This document shows positions 1 through 7,150 of a stretch of 10,958 nucleotides of DNA, in pieces; position 1 is the stretch's first letter, and each line of letters opens with the position of its first letter. The notes under the pieces were generated by a model. The model made no database searches. It was not told where the DNA came from and worked only from the letters and a program-made list of their open reading frames with translations. Made by a program: the position numbers and the translations under genes. The DNA is from Myxococcales bacterium (GTDB lineage Bacteria > Myxococcota > Myxococcia > Myxococcales > Anaeromyxobacteraceae). The DNA lies in contig JAJYHA010000358.1 in assembly GCA_021784995.1 (NCBI GenBank), positions 1-10,958 of the forward strand, written 5' to 3'.

Positions 1-1519
1 AGCCGATGAACGCCGCCTCCAGCGTCGCCGCGCCGCGCCGGGCCATCAGCGCGGCCGGCGTCCCGCTGTCCAGCACCCGACCGGCGTGCATCAGCGACAT
101 GCGATCGCAGCGCGCCGCCTCGTTCATGAAGTGCGTCGAGATGAAGATGGTGACTCCGTCGCGGCGCGAGAGCTCGATCATGAGGCGCCAGAAGCCGTCG
201 CGGGCGACGGGGTCCACCCCGGACGTGGGCTCGTCGAGGATCAGCAGCTCGGGCCGGTGGACCATGGCGACGGCGAGCGAGAGGCGCTGGCGGATGCCGA
301 GGGGCAGCCGCCCGGGGAGGGCGTCGAGCGCCTCGCGCAGGCCGAACCGCTCCACCACCTCCTCGACGCGGGCGGCGATCGCCCGGTCCGGGACGTGGAA
401 GAGCCGCGCGTGCAGGACGAGGTTCTGGCGCACGCTCAGCTCGCCGTAGAGCGAGAACCCCTGGGACATGTAGCCCACGCGCCGCCGCGTCGCGAGGTCG
501 TGCGGCGCGACCGGGTTCCCGAACAGCCACGCCTGGCCGGCCGTCGCGGGGAGCAGGCCGGTGAGCATCTTCATGGTGGTGGTCTTGCCGCAGCCGTTCG
601 ACCCCACGAAGCCGAAGATCTCGCCGCGCCGGATCCGGAAGCTCACCCGGTCCACGGCGACGAAGTCGCCGAACCGCATCGTCAGGTCCCGGGCCTCGAT
701 GGCGACCGGGGCCTCCTCCCCCGCTCCCAGGGGCGGGATCGCGATCGGCGCGTGCCCGCGGCGCCGCTCCTCGGGCAACAGCCCGACGAACGCCTCCTCG
801 AGCGAGGCGCCGCCGGCCCGGCGCAGCAGCGCCTCCGGGCTGCCGGCGGCCAGCACGCGGCCTCCGTCCATCGCGACCAGCCAGCCGAAGCGCCGGGCCT
901 CGTCCATGTAGGCGGTCGCGAAGATCACGGTCATCCCGGGGCGCCGCCGCCGGAGGCGGCCGATCAGCTCCCAGAACTGCGCGCGGGACAGCGGGTCCAC
1001 GCCCGTGGTCGGCTCGTCCAGGATCAGGAGGTCGGGGTCGTGGATCAGGGCGCAGCAGAGGCCGAGCTTCTGCTTCATGCCCCCGGAGAGCTTGCCCACC
1101 GGCCGCGCCAGGAACGGCTCGAGCCCGGTGCTGCGCGTCAGCTCGTCGATGCGGCGGCGCCGCTCGGCCGCGCCGTGGCCGTAGAGCCTGCCGAAGAACT
1201 GGAGGTTCTCCTCCACCGAGAGCGTCGGGTAGAGGTTCCGCCCCAGCCCCTGGGGCATGTAGGCGATGCGCGGGAACACCGCGTCCCGCTGGCGCGCCTT
1301 CCGCATGTCGGCGCCCAGCGTCTCGACCCGCCCCTCCTGCACCGCGCGCGCGCCGGCCACGAGCGCCAGCAGGCTCGACTTCCCGGCGCCGTCCGGCCCG
1401 ATCAGGCACGCCGTCCCGCCCGCCGGCAGGTCGAGCGTCACGCCGTCCAGCGCGGTCCTCCTCCGGTAGCGGAGCCGGACGCCCTCGACCCGCACCACCG
1501 GCGGCGGCGGCGCGCTCAC
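1..1519 (-). CDS. Tandem ABC transporter ATPase, RbbA/YhiH type (3' end beyond window)
   Basis: I translated this minus-strand frame from a GTG at 1519; 506 codons lie in the window with no stop, so the C-terminus is missing. Two ABC ATPase domains are fused. Domain 1 has Walker [10 protein letters not shown] (about residue 41), signature LSGGMKQK (about 144) and Walker [13 protein letters not shown] (about 164). Domain 2 has Walker [10 protein letters not shown] (about 307), a degenerate signature LPLGIRQR (about 405) and Walker [13 protein letters not shown] (about 425), followed by a switch His in ISTHFMNEA. This layout and the odd second signature are typical of RbbA/YhiH-like exporters, whose C-terminal part is an ABC-2 membrane domain; that part should lie left of position 1. 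The GTG overlaps the TGA of the HlyD gene by 4 bp (GTGA), implying translational coupling. Likely role: energising an efflux pump in the inner membrane. The substrate is unknown. Confidence 0.93.
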   Translation of the reverse strand, partial: MSAPPPPVVRVEGVRLRYRRRTALDGVTLDLPAGGTACLIGPDGAGKSSLLALVAGARAVQEGRVETLGADMRKARQRDAVFPRIAYMPQGLGRNLYPTLSVEENLQFFGRLYGHGAAERRRRIDELTRSTGLEPFLARPVGKLSGGMKQKLGLCCALIHDPDLLILDEPTTGVDPLSRAQFWELIGRLRRRRPGMTVIFATAYMDEARRFGWLVAMDGGRVLAAGSPEALLRRAGGASLEEAFVGLLPEERRRGHAPIAIPPLGAGEEAPVAIEARDLTMRFGDFVAVDRVSFRIRRGEIFGFVGSNGCGKTTTMKMLTGLLPATAGQAWLFGNPVAPHDLATRRRVGYMSQGFSLYGELSVRQNLVLHARLFHVPDRAIAARVEEVVERFGLREALDALPGRLPLGIRQRLSLAVAMVHRPELLILDEPTSGVDPVARDGFWRLMIELSRRDGVTIFISTHFMNEAARCDRMSLMHAGRVLDSGTPAALMARRGAATLEAAFIG

Positions 1520-2586
1520 GGCGTCCCCTTCACCTCGAGCGCGGCCGGCCAGCGCGCCTGCGGATCGATCCGGACCCACGCGAGCCCGGGCAGCCCGGTC
1601 TTGACCTGCTCCAGGTGGCGCCGGAGCAGGTCACGGTCGACGTGCGCCTTGACCCGGAACATCAGCTTCTGCCGCTCGCTGGCGGTCTCGACCGTCTTCG
1701 GCGTGAACTGCGCCGTGCTCGCCACGAAGGACACCCGGGCCGGGATGACGAACCGCGGCGCGGCGTCGAGGACGATGCGGGCCTCGCTCCCGAGCGCCAC
1801 CCTCCCCGCCGCCGCCTCCGGCAGGAAGAACGTCATGTAGACGTCGGTCAGGTCGACGAGGTTCAGCACCTTGCCGCCGGGCGGGAGCACCTCGCCCGGC
1901 TCCGCCACGCGGTATTGCACCCGGCCGTCGCGCGGCGCCCTCAGCTCGCCCTCGGCGAGGTCGGCGTCGACGCGGGTGACCAGGGCCCGGGCGGCCACCA
2001 CGGCGGCCCGCGCCGCGGTGACCTGCGTCCGCGCGGCCGCCACGGCGGCCCGCGCCGCGTCGGCCTGGGCCCGGGCGGCGTTCACCCCGGCGGTGGCGCC
2101 GCGCACGTGCGCGCGATCGTCGTCGAGCTGCTGCGGCGTCAGCGCGTCGGCCTCCGCCATCGTCTCGGACCTGACGAGACGGCGGCGAGCGGCGTCCAGC
2201 TCGCTCTCGCGCTGGACCACCACCGCCTGCGCGGCGGCCTGATCGCTGCGCCGCAGGGCCACGAGCGCCTCCGCCCCCGCGACCGCGTGGAGCGCCTGCT
2301 CGTGGCGTGCGACGGCCTCGTCCCGCTGCGCGCGCAGGCTCTCGGCCGCGATCCGCGCCACGGGCTGGCCGGCCCGGACGAACTCCCCCTCGGCGACGAG
2401 GACCTCCTCCACCCGACCCCCGAAGCGGGTCGCCACGTCGACCTCGGTCGCCTCGATGCGGCCGTTGCCGCTGGCGAAGCCGGTCCCGGGCCCGTCCGGG
2501 CGCAACTCGATCCAGGCGGCGTACGCCGCCGCCGCCAGGACCACCAGCACGACCACGGGCAGGGACCGCTTGACGGTGGGGTGCAC
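1516..2586 (-). CDS. HlyD-family membrane fusion (periplasmic adaptor) protein
   Basis: A 356-residue protein with a GTG start, chosen because an AGGAGGAGG Shine-Dalgarno sits just upstream. Residues 1-7 are basic, 9-25 form one hydrophobic membrane anchor, and the rest is periplasmic. Around residues 40-85 is the first half of a lipoyl-like domain ([19 protein letters not shown], then [16 protein letters not shown]). Residues 86-210 form a long Ala/Arg-rich alpha-helical hairpin with heptad-like repeats. The second lipoyl half ([20 protein letters not shown]) begins near 216 and is followed by beta-barrel sequence. This is the order and length of YhiI/EmrA/HlyD adaptors that link an inner-membrane exporter to an outer-membrane channel. 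It overlaps the tandem ABC ATPase gene by 4 bp, so the two very likely form one pump. No outer-membrane factor is visible in the window. The 147 bp upstream to the MFS stop hold no clear promoter or terminator. Confidence 0.93.
   Translation of the reverse strand: MHPTVKRSLPVVVLVVLAAAAYAAWIELRPDGPGTGFASGNGRIEATEVDVATRFGGRVEEVLVAEGEFVRAGQPVARIAAESLRAQRDEAVARHEQALHAVAGAEALVALRRSDQAAAQAVVVQRESELDAARRRLVRSETMAEADALTPQQLDDDRAHVRGATAGVNAARAQADAARAAVAAARTQVTAARAAVVAARALVTRVDADLAEGELRAPRDGRVQYRVAEPGEVLPPGGKVLNLVDLTDVYMTFFLPEAAAGRVALGSEARIVLDAAPRFVIPARVSFVASTAQFTPKTVETASERQKLMFRVKAHVDRDLLRRHLEQVKTGLPGLAWVRIDPQARWPAALEVKGTP
1994..2059. repeat. Short direct repeat inside the HlyD coiled coil
   Basis: Two nearly identical 24-bp copies (1994-2017 and 2036-2059, one mismatch) are spaced 42 bp apart, equal to 14 residues or two heptads. 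They encode [14 protein letters not shown] followed by [14 protein letters not shown] in the helical hairpin. This looks like in-frame duplication of a coiled-coil segment, which could change hairpin length without breaking the frame. Confidence 0.7.
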
Positions 2587-2733
2587 CGCCGTCCTCCTCC
2601 TGGGCTACGCATTCCAGGCTCGGCCTTTCTTCCCGCGCCTGCTGCGGCGGCTTGGGCCTGCGACGACGTGACGCCCCCTCGGGGCACACGCGGCCGCGCG
2701 CCGGCCGGGCGGGGAGCGAGCGAGCGGGCGCGG

Positions 2734-4128
2734 TCAACCGGGGAGCGGCTTCCCGCGCGTCTCGGGGACGAACCAGGGGATCACGAGTCCGACCAGGTAG
2801 ATGGAGCCCAGCGTCATCGCGGCCCTGGGAATCCCGCCGAACCGCTGGATGAGGATGCCAGCCACGAGCGGGAACACCCAGGCGAGGAGGCGCGCCGCGT
2901 TGAAGACGAAGGAGGCCGCGGTCGCGCGCACCGTCGAGGTGAAGAGCTCGGCCGGGTAGATGGCCATCCACGAGTAGGCGCAGCCGAGCGTGAAGAAGCC
3001 GTTCAGGAAGGCCGCGGCCATGAGCGGCGGCAGGGCGTGCGTCCAGAGGTAGGTGACGGGGGTCATCACGAAGCACCCCAGGAACGTGAAGAAGAGGTAC
3101 CTCCGCCGCCCCAGCGCGTCGGCCAGGAAGCCGGACAGCAGGTAGGCCACCACGGCGCCCGCGGTGTAGACCAGCGCGGCGCGCGTCCCCCACGCGGCGG
3201 CGTCCGCGTGTCCGGCGGCGCGCGCGATGCCCGCCGCGTGGGCCGGGAGCCAGCTAGAGATGGCCCACCAGCCGACCGTCGTGGCGAGCGACATCAGGAA
3301 CGTGAGCACGATCCGGCGGCGGCTCTCGCGCTCCCGCAGCACCTCCGTCAGCGTGAACGGTCGCCGGGACGGCGTCGCCCCCGGCGCCCCGGCCACGCCC
3401 ACCTCGGTGGCGGTCCAGCGCGCGGACCGCACCGCCTCGATCCAGCGCTCCGACTCGTCGATCGAGCGCCGGATGTAGAGGCAGAAGAGGGCCGGGAGGG
3501 CGCCCACCACGAACATGAGCCGCCACGTGTCGGCCCCGAGCGGGCGCAGCGATCCCAGGACGAGCCAGGTGGCGGCCGCCAGGAACGTGCCGAAGCCGAA
3601 GCCCGACTGGAGGAAGCCGGCGCCCTTCGGCCGCGCGCGGTTCGGCCAGGTCTCGGCGACCAGCGCCACCCCGGTGCTCCACTCGCTGCCCATGGCGAGC
3701 CCGGTCACGAAGCGCAGACCGACCAGCATCCAGAACCCGGTGGAGAGCGCGGTGAGCCCCGTCAGCACCGCGTAGAGGAAGACCGACCAGACCATCATGC
3801 GCTTGCGGCCCACGTAGTCGGCGAGGATCCCGCCGCACACGCCGCCGATGCCCCACCCCAGAAGCGTCGCGCCGATGGCGATGCCGGCCCACACCGTGGG
3901 TGCGGCGAGCTGCGCCGGCGTCAGGAGGGCCTTGAGGATGAAGGGCATCACGATGAAGAGCGCGTACGACTCGTACCCGTCGAACACCCACCCCAGGAAG
4001 CTCGCGGTGAGGATGGTCCAGTGCCGCCTCTCGAGGCCGGCGTGCCACGGCAGCTCCGCGGCGCCTCGAGGCTGTACCGACGTCTGCGCGGGTGCGGGCA
4101 TGGCGGATGGTCTCCGGCGGCGAGCCAT
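2734..4128 (-). CDS. MFS transporter, metabolite/aromatic acid:H+ symporter-like
   Basis: A 464-residue, strongly hydrophobic protein with about 12 predicted membrane segments, the standard MFS length. Asp50-Gly51 lies in the first membrane helix (WVFDGYESYAL), a position where aromatic-acid:H+ symporters carry a DG/D motif. The loop between helices 2 and 3 has MFS motif A (GGILADYVGRKRMM, about 99-112). Helix 4 has RFVTGLAMGSEW, followed by a charged loop, and the C-terminus ends in WFVPETRGK, the end motif common to sugar and metabolite porters. The AAHS/metabolite:H+ symporter group is therefore likely; the substrate cannot be read. The start is uncertain: ATG at 4128 has a weak AGGG upstream, whereas ATG at 4101 (Met10) has GGAGA nine bases upstream. 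It is divergent from the OsmC gene and lies 147 bp upstream of the HlyD gene on the same strand, so co-transcription is possible but unproven. Confidence 0.9.
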   Translation of the reverse strand: MARRRRPSAMPAPAQTSVQPRGAAELPWHAGLERRHWTILTASFLGWVFDGYESYALFIVMPFILKALLTPAQLAAPTVWAGIAIGATLLGWGIGGVCGGILADYVGRKRMMVWSVFLYAVLTGLTALSTGFWMLVGLRFVTGLAMGSEWSTGVALVAETWPNRARPKGAGFLQSGFGFGTFLAAATWLVLGSLRPLGADTWRLMFVVGALPALFCLYIRRSIDESERWIEAVRSARWTATEVGVAGAPGATPSRRPFTLTEVLRERESRRRIVLTFLMSLATTVGWWAISSWLPAHAAGIARAAGHADAAAWGTRAALVYTAGAVVAYLLSGFLADALGRRRYLFFTFLGCFVMTPVTYLWTHALPPLMAAAFLNGFFTLGCAYSWMAIYPAELFTSTVRATAASFVFNAARLLAWVFPLVAGILIQRFGGIPRAAMTLGSIYLVGLVIPWFVPETRGKPLPG

Positions 4129-4202
4129 GAAAACCCTATCGGAGCGTGACGCCGCGCGGCGCCTCCCGGAAGGGCCGTGCGGGCGCGCCGGGCCCTCGGA
4201 CC

Positions 4203-4219
4203 GCGATCGTCTTGATCGC
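4203..4219. promoter_or_regulatory. Inverted repeat, candidate operator between MFS and OsmC genes
   Basis: GCGATC-gtctt-GATCGC is a perfect 6-bp inverted repeat in the 194-bp divergent spacer. A related sequence, GACCGATCGT, recurs at 4231-4240 (compare GACCGCGATCGT ending at 4210). The location suits an operator for either gene. No regulator that would bind it is encoded next to it, and I see no convincing -35/-10 pair, so this is tentative. Confidence 0.3.
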
Positions 4220-4322
4220 CGCCCCGTTCTGACCGATCGTGCGTCCGTCGCGTCGAACCCTCTCGGCGCGGCGAGACACGGCGGCCGTGCCGCGCCCCGG
4301 GCCGACCGCGGAGGAGCTTCCG

Positions 4323-4814
4323 ATGGCCGACGTCGTCTACCGCCCCGAGATCCGCATCGAGCGCTTCCCGGGATCCATCCGCCGGGCCTGGCTCCCGGCC
4401 GAGGCCGCGCCGATCGTCTTCGGCACGCACGGCGCCGTCGCCGCGCACTACGGCCGGGCCCCGGGGACCTACGAGCCCCACGCCACGACCATCGACCACG
4501 TGATCGCGGCCACCGGCGGCTGACTGCTCGGGACCTTCGGAGGCGCGCTGGAGGCGCGCCAGATCCCCGCGGCGGAGGGGCGGCTGGTGGCGACGGTGAC
4601 CGGCGAGGTGGAGCTCAAGGAGAAGGTGCTCGTCCTGCGCCGCATCCACGCGCGGCTCGAGCTGAAGGCGGCCGCCGAGCACCGCGAGACGGCGGAGCGC
4701 GTGCACGGCTTCTACGCGAACGCCTGCCCCCTCTACCGCAGCCTGGGCCCCGCCATCGCCATCACCTCGGAGCTGGTCCTCCTGCCGTGGAGTAGCGCTT
4801 CAACTTCCGCTTGA
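4323..4814 (+). CDS. OsmC/Ohr-family selenoprotein (in-frame TGA at codon 67 read as Sec)
   Basis: The ATG at 4323 has a strong GGAGGAG six bases upstream. The frame runs to a TGA at 4521-4523, then continues in the same frame with unchanged G/C-rich third positions to a stop at 4814, giving 163 residues. Both halves are needed for one OsmC domain: the first ends TTIDHVIAATGG and the second begins LLGTFGGALEARQIP. The family's first redox Cys follows that GG, so TGA replaces Cys67 with selenocysteine. The second Cys is present (Cys135 in NACPLYRSL), as is the closing strand AIAITSELVLL. OsmC/Ohr proteins reduce organic hydroperoxides in the cytoplasm using these two residues; Sec would take the peroxidatic position. 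A SECIS-like hairpin follows the TGA. The 3' 53 bp overlap the convergent sigma-54 regulator, and the last few residues (SSASTSA) look non-conserved. The alternative is a nonsense-mutated pseudogene, which I consider much less likely. Confidence 0.88.
4530..4567 (+). promoter_or_regulatory. Bacterial SECIS-like hairpin after the OsmC TGA
   Basis: A perfect 7-bp stem GGCGCGC (4542-4548) / GCGCGCC (4554-4560) closes a 5-base loop UGGAG. An outer GGGA (4530-4533) / UCCC (4564-4567) can extend it across an internal loop. The apical loop starts 25 bases after the TGA and has G as its second base. The bSECIS model, as I recall it, asks for a loop about 16-37 bases from UGA with a G in its first two positions, so this fits. 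It would bind SelB and recruit Sec-tRNA. Confidence 0.75.
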
Positions 4815-6402
4815 GCGTGGCGAGGCCGATGCCGAGCGCCGCCGCCGCGCGGGTGCGGTTGCCGCCCGCGCTCTCGACCGCGGCCAGGATGTACTCGCGC
4901 TCGACCTCCTCCAGCGGCCGCGCACGGCCGGCCACGTGCGGCCTGGGCATCGCCCCCCGCAGCTCCTCCGGAAGGTCCTCGACCTCCACGCGGCTCCCCG
5001 CGCAGAGCGCCACGGCGTGCTCGATCGCGTTCTGGACCTCCCGGACGTTGCCGGGCCAGTCGTGCCGGAGGAGCTGGTCGGCCGCGCGCGGGGTGAAGCC
5101 CGTGATCTTCCGCCCCATGCGCCGCGCCGTCTCCGCCAGGAACACGCGCGCCAGCGGGAGGATGTCCTCGGGCCGCTCCCTCAGCGGCGGCACCCGCAGC
5201 TCGATGACGCGGAGCCGGTAGTAGAGGTCCTGCCGGAAGCGCTGGGCGGCCACCTCCCCGGCCAGGTTGCGGTTCGTCGCCGCCACGACGCGGACATCGA
5301 CCGGGCGCGGCCGGTTCTCGCCCACGCGCCGGACCTCGCGCTCCTGGAGCGCCCGCAGCAGCTTCACCTGCATGGCCGGCGAGATCTCGCCGATCTCGTC
5401 CAGGAACAGCGTCCCGCCGCCGGCCGCCTCGAAGAGGCCCGCCCGCTCGCGGTCGGCCCCGGTGAAGGCGCCGCGCGCGTGGCCGAAGAGCTCGCTCTCG
5501 AGGAGCGTCTCGGCCACGGCCCCGCAGTTCACCGCCACGAAGGGCCGCCCCGCCCGCGAGGACTCCTCGTGGATGAGGCGCGCCAGGCGCTCCTTGCCCA
5601 CGCCGCTCTCGCCCGTGATGAGCGCGGTGGACTCCACCTTCGCCACCCGCAGCGCCAGGTCGAGGACCCGGTGCATGGCCTCGCTCCGCACCACCAGCCC
5701 GGACCGCTCCTCGGCGCCCGGCGCCAGCCGCGCCAGCTCCTCCCGCCGGGCCCGCAGCCGCCGCTCGGCGCTGCGGAGCGCGGCCGAGATCCCCTCCAGC
5801 GTGCCGTCGATGCACTCCTTGCGGTACACGGCCAGCTGCGGCGCGACCTCCGGCCCCCACTCCTCCCGGAGCCGGCCCACGATGTGGCAGATCGAATCGC
5901 CCCGCCCGCGGCAGCGGTCCTCGACGCAGCAGATCTCGTGGCCGTTGGCGAAGGAGAGGTAGCCGCTCGCGAACCCCGTCAGCGTCCAGCACACCGGCTC
6001 GTCGGCGCGGCCCAGGTGGAGCAGGTGCTGCTCGGCCTCGTACGAGTCGTGCCAGTTCGACTCGACGAAGGGTCCCGGCGTGCCGCCGGGCTCGCCCTGC
6101 GGCTCGAAGACCACGAACCCGTAGAGCATGTGGAGCCGGCCGCCCGCGATCCGCCACTCACGCTCGCTCTCCCAGGGGAAGCCCGACCGCAGGCTCTCGG
6201 CGGTCCGCCAGCCGTGGGCGTAGCCGAACCGGGTGAGGATGCCGCGCGCGGCAGCCAGGCCGAGGCTGTCGATGAGCTCCTTGCGGAGGAGCCCGAGCGC
6301 CACCGCGTCGAGGATGACGGCGCGCTGCCCGCCGAAGCGGATGACGCCCCCCTTCGGCTCGAAGGCGAGCAGATCCCGGAGGTCGAGGTCCACGGCCCGC
6401 AT
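4762..6402 (-). CDS. Sigma-54-dependent activator with XylR_N and V4R aromatic-sensor domains
   Basis: A 546-residue XylR/DmpR/MopR-type activator. Residues about 5-110 resemble XylR_N and about 115-178 the V4R domain. Cys138, Glu161, Cys164 and Cys172 have the spacing (23, 3, 8) that I recall for the structural zinc site of MopR. His91 (in LHML) and Trp117 may match its phenol-contacting His and Trp, which suggests an aromatic ligand. After a helical linker comes the AAA+ domain: Walker A GESGVGKE (264-271), the sigma-54 contact loop GAFTGA (311-316), Walker B LFLDEIGE (332-339) and WPGNVRE (about 449). A Fis-type helix-turn-helix (NRTRAAAALGIGLATLKRKLKR) lies near 515-536. I chose the ATG at 6402 for its GGGAGGT; a GTG at 6465 would add 21 residues but has no ribosome site. 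It is divergent from the YceI-hemerythrin operon and probably activates it. Confidence 0.95.
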   Translation of the reverse strand: MRAVDLDLRDLLAFEPKGGVIRFGGQRAVILDAVALGLLRKELIDSLGLAAARGILTRFGYAHGWRTAESLRSGFPWESEREWRIAGGRLHMLYGFVVFEPQGEPGGTPGPFVESNWHDSYEAEQHLLHLGRADEPVCWTLTGFASGYLSFANGHEICCVEDRCRGRGDSICHIVGRLREEWGPEVAPQLAVYRKECIDGTLEGISAALRSAERRLRARREELARLAPGAEERSGLVVRSEAMHRVLDLALRVAKVESTALITGESGVGKERLARLIHEESSRAGRPFVAVNCGAVAETLLESELFGHARGAFTGADRERAGLFEAAGGGTLFLDEIGEISPAMQVKLLRALQEREVRRVGENRPRPVDVRVVAATNRNLAGEVAAQRFRQDLYYRLRVIELRVPPLRERPEDILPLARVFLAETARRMGRKITGFTPRAADQLLRHDWPGNVREVQNAIEHAVALCAGSRVEVEDLPEELRGAMPRPHVAGRARPLEEVEREYILAAVESAGGNRTRAAAALGIGLATLKRKLKRYSTAGGPAPR

Positions 6403-6406
6403 GTCC

Positions 6407-6413
6407 ACCTCCC
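6407..6413 (-). promoter_or_regulatory. Ribosome binding site fixing the activator start
   Basis: On the minus strand, GGGAGGT lies four bases before the ATG at 6402. The in-frame GTG at 6465 has no comparable site, so the shorter protein is preferred. Confidence 0.75.
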
Positions 6414-6422
6414 TGATCGAAG

Positions 6423-6450
6423 TGAGCCGGAGCGTCTCATGATGAGCCGG
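6423..6450. promoter_or_regulatory. Candidate upstream activator site (repeat cluster)
   Basis: Direct repeats TGAGCCGG at 6423-6430 and 6443-6450 flank and overlap a perfect palindrome CTCAT-g-ATGAG (6436-6446). The cluster is about 75-100 bp upstream of the -24 element of the predicted sigma-54 promoter, a normal distance for an enhancer bound by this activator class. It could equally serve the activator's own promoter. I see no direct match to a known XylR or DmpR site. Confidence 0.35.
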
Positions 6451-6522
6451 GGCGCGAAAGGACACCGTGAAGGAGCGCCGGAGGAGTGGCGGGAGATCAA
6501 TGGGTTACGGACCGAACGGGAA

Positions 6523-6539
6523 CGGCCCGCCGGCTGCAA
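6523..6539 (+). promoter_or_regulatory. Sigma-54 (-24/-12) promoter for the YceI-hemerythrin operon
   Basis: cGGCCCGCCGGCTGCAA matches the sigma-54 consensus TGGCACG-N4-TTGCA at 13 of 16 positions considered, with the invariant GG (6524-6525) and GC (6536-6537) exactly ten bases apart and TGCA intact. Transcription would start near 6549, leaving a leader of about 42 bases before the YceI ATG. The divergent neighbour is a sigma-54 activator, which strengthens the case. Confidence 0.6.
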
Positions 6540-6590
6540 TGCGTCCTCTCGAACCCTCAACCCACGCAACCCACGCAAAGGATGACGAAC

Positions 6591-7139
6591 ATGGCGAACG
6601 AGAACTGGAAGGTCGACGCGACGCACTCCTCGGTGAACCTCACCGTCCGGCACATGGTGATCTCCAAGGTCCGCGGCCACTTCGCGAAGTGGAACGCGAA
6701 CCTGGCGCTCGACACGGCGAACCTGGGCCGGTCGTCGGTCGAGGTGGAGATCGACGCGGCGAGCATCGACACCGGCGTCGCCGACCGCGACAACCACCTG
6801 CGCTCCGCCGACTTCCTCGACGCGCAGAAGTTCCCCTCCCTCCGCTACAGGAGCCGTCGCGTGGAGGTCGTATCGCCCGAGCGCCTGCGCGTCGTGGGCG
6901 ACCTCACCATCCGCAACGTCACGCGCGAGGTGGCGCTCGACGTCGAGTACGGCGGGCAGGGGAAGGATCCCTGGGGCAACCAGCGCGCGGGCTTCACCGC
7001 CACCGCCTCGCTCAACCGCAAGGACTTCGGCCTCACCTGGAACCAGGCGCTGGAGACCGGCGGCGTGCTGGTGGCCGACCGCGTGGACATCGAGATCGAG
7101 CTGCAGGCCGTCCAGCAGGCGGCGGCGCGCGCCGGGTAG
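6591..7139 (+). CDS. yceI: YceI-family lipid/isoprenoid-binding protein, cytoplasmic form
   Basis: A 182-residue protein with the whole YceI lipocalin-like barrel. Recognisable blocks, in order: WKVDATHSSVNLTVRHMVISKVRGHF (7-32), IDAASIDTG...RDNHLRSADFLDAQKFPSLRY (about 54-86), VVGDLTIRNVTREVAL (about 99-115), and DPWGNQRAGFTA...LNRKDFGLTWN then GGVLVADRVDIEIEL at the end. YceI proteins bind polyisoprenoid or fatty ligands in the barrel; many are exported, but this one has no signal peptide and should be cytoplasmic. I chose the ATG at 6591 because AAAGGA lies eight bases upstream. An ATG at 6582 (MTNM) would sit on that site, and an ATG at 6486 would lie upstream of the predicted promoter. 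It is first in an operon with a hemerythrin-like gene 11 bp downstream. Confidence 0.94.
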   Translation: MANENWKVDATHSSVNLTVRHMVISKVRGHFAKWNANLALDTANLGRSSVEVEIDAASIDTGVADRDNHLRSADFLDAQKFPSLRYRSRRVEVVSPERLRVVGDLTIRNVTREVALDVEYGGQGKDPWGNQRAGFTATASLNRKDFGLTWNQALETGGVLVADRVDIEIELQAVQQAAARAG

Positions 7140-7150
7140 CGGAGCCACCG

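Noticed and set aside
2675..2690. GCCCC/GGGGC hairpin after the MFS gene as a terminator
   Set aside because: The stem is short with a two-base loop and no T-run follows on the minus strand; not distinguishable from chance in this composition.
1615..4149. A very long open frame on the plus strand (844 codons) opposite the HlyD and MFS genes
   Set aside because: It is an artefact of G/C-rich third positions: His/Arg/Pro-rich low-complexity translation, no family, no ribosome site, fully antisense to two convincing genes.
4279..4296. A GG-N10-GC match upstream of the OsmC gene as a second sigma-54 promoter
   Set aside because: Only the four minimal bases match, without the flanking TGGCAC or TTGCA sequence; such matches are frequent by chance at this GC content.
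4323..4523. A 66-residue stand-alone protein ending at the TGA, with a separate gene starting at the ATG at 4587
   Set aside because: Each piece is only part of one OsmC fold, and the 4587 ATG has no ribosome site. The frame between 4524 and 4586 also encodes the family's conserved LLGTFGGALEAR helix, so one read-through gene explains everything.
6403..6465. A longer activator starting at the GTG at 6465
   Set aside because: No ribosome site precedes it, whereas the ATG at 6402 has GGGAGGT; the additional 21 residues are not part of the XylR_N domain.
4936..6585. A long plus-strand open frame antisense to the sigma-54 activator
   Set aside because: The opposite strand has Walker A, GAFTGA, Walker B and the helix-turn-helix in order; this frame gives low-complexity sequence only.
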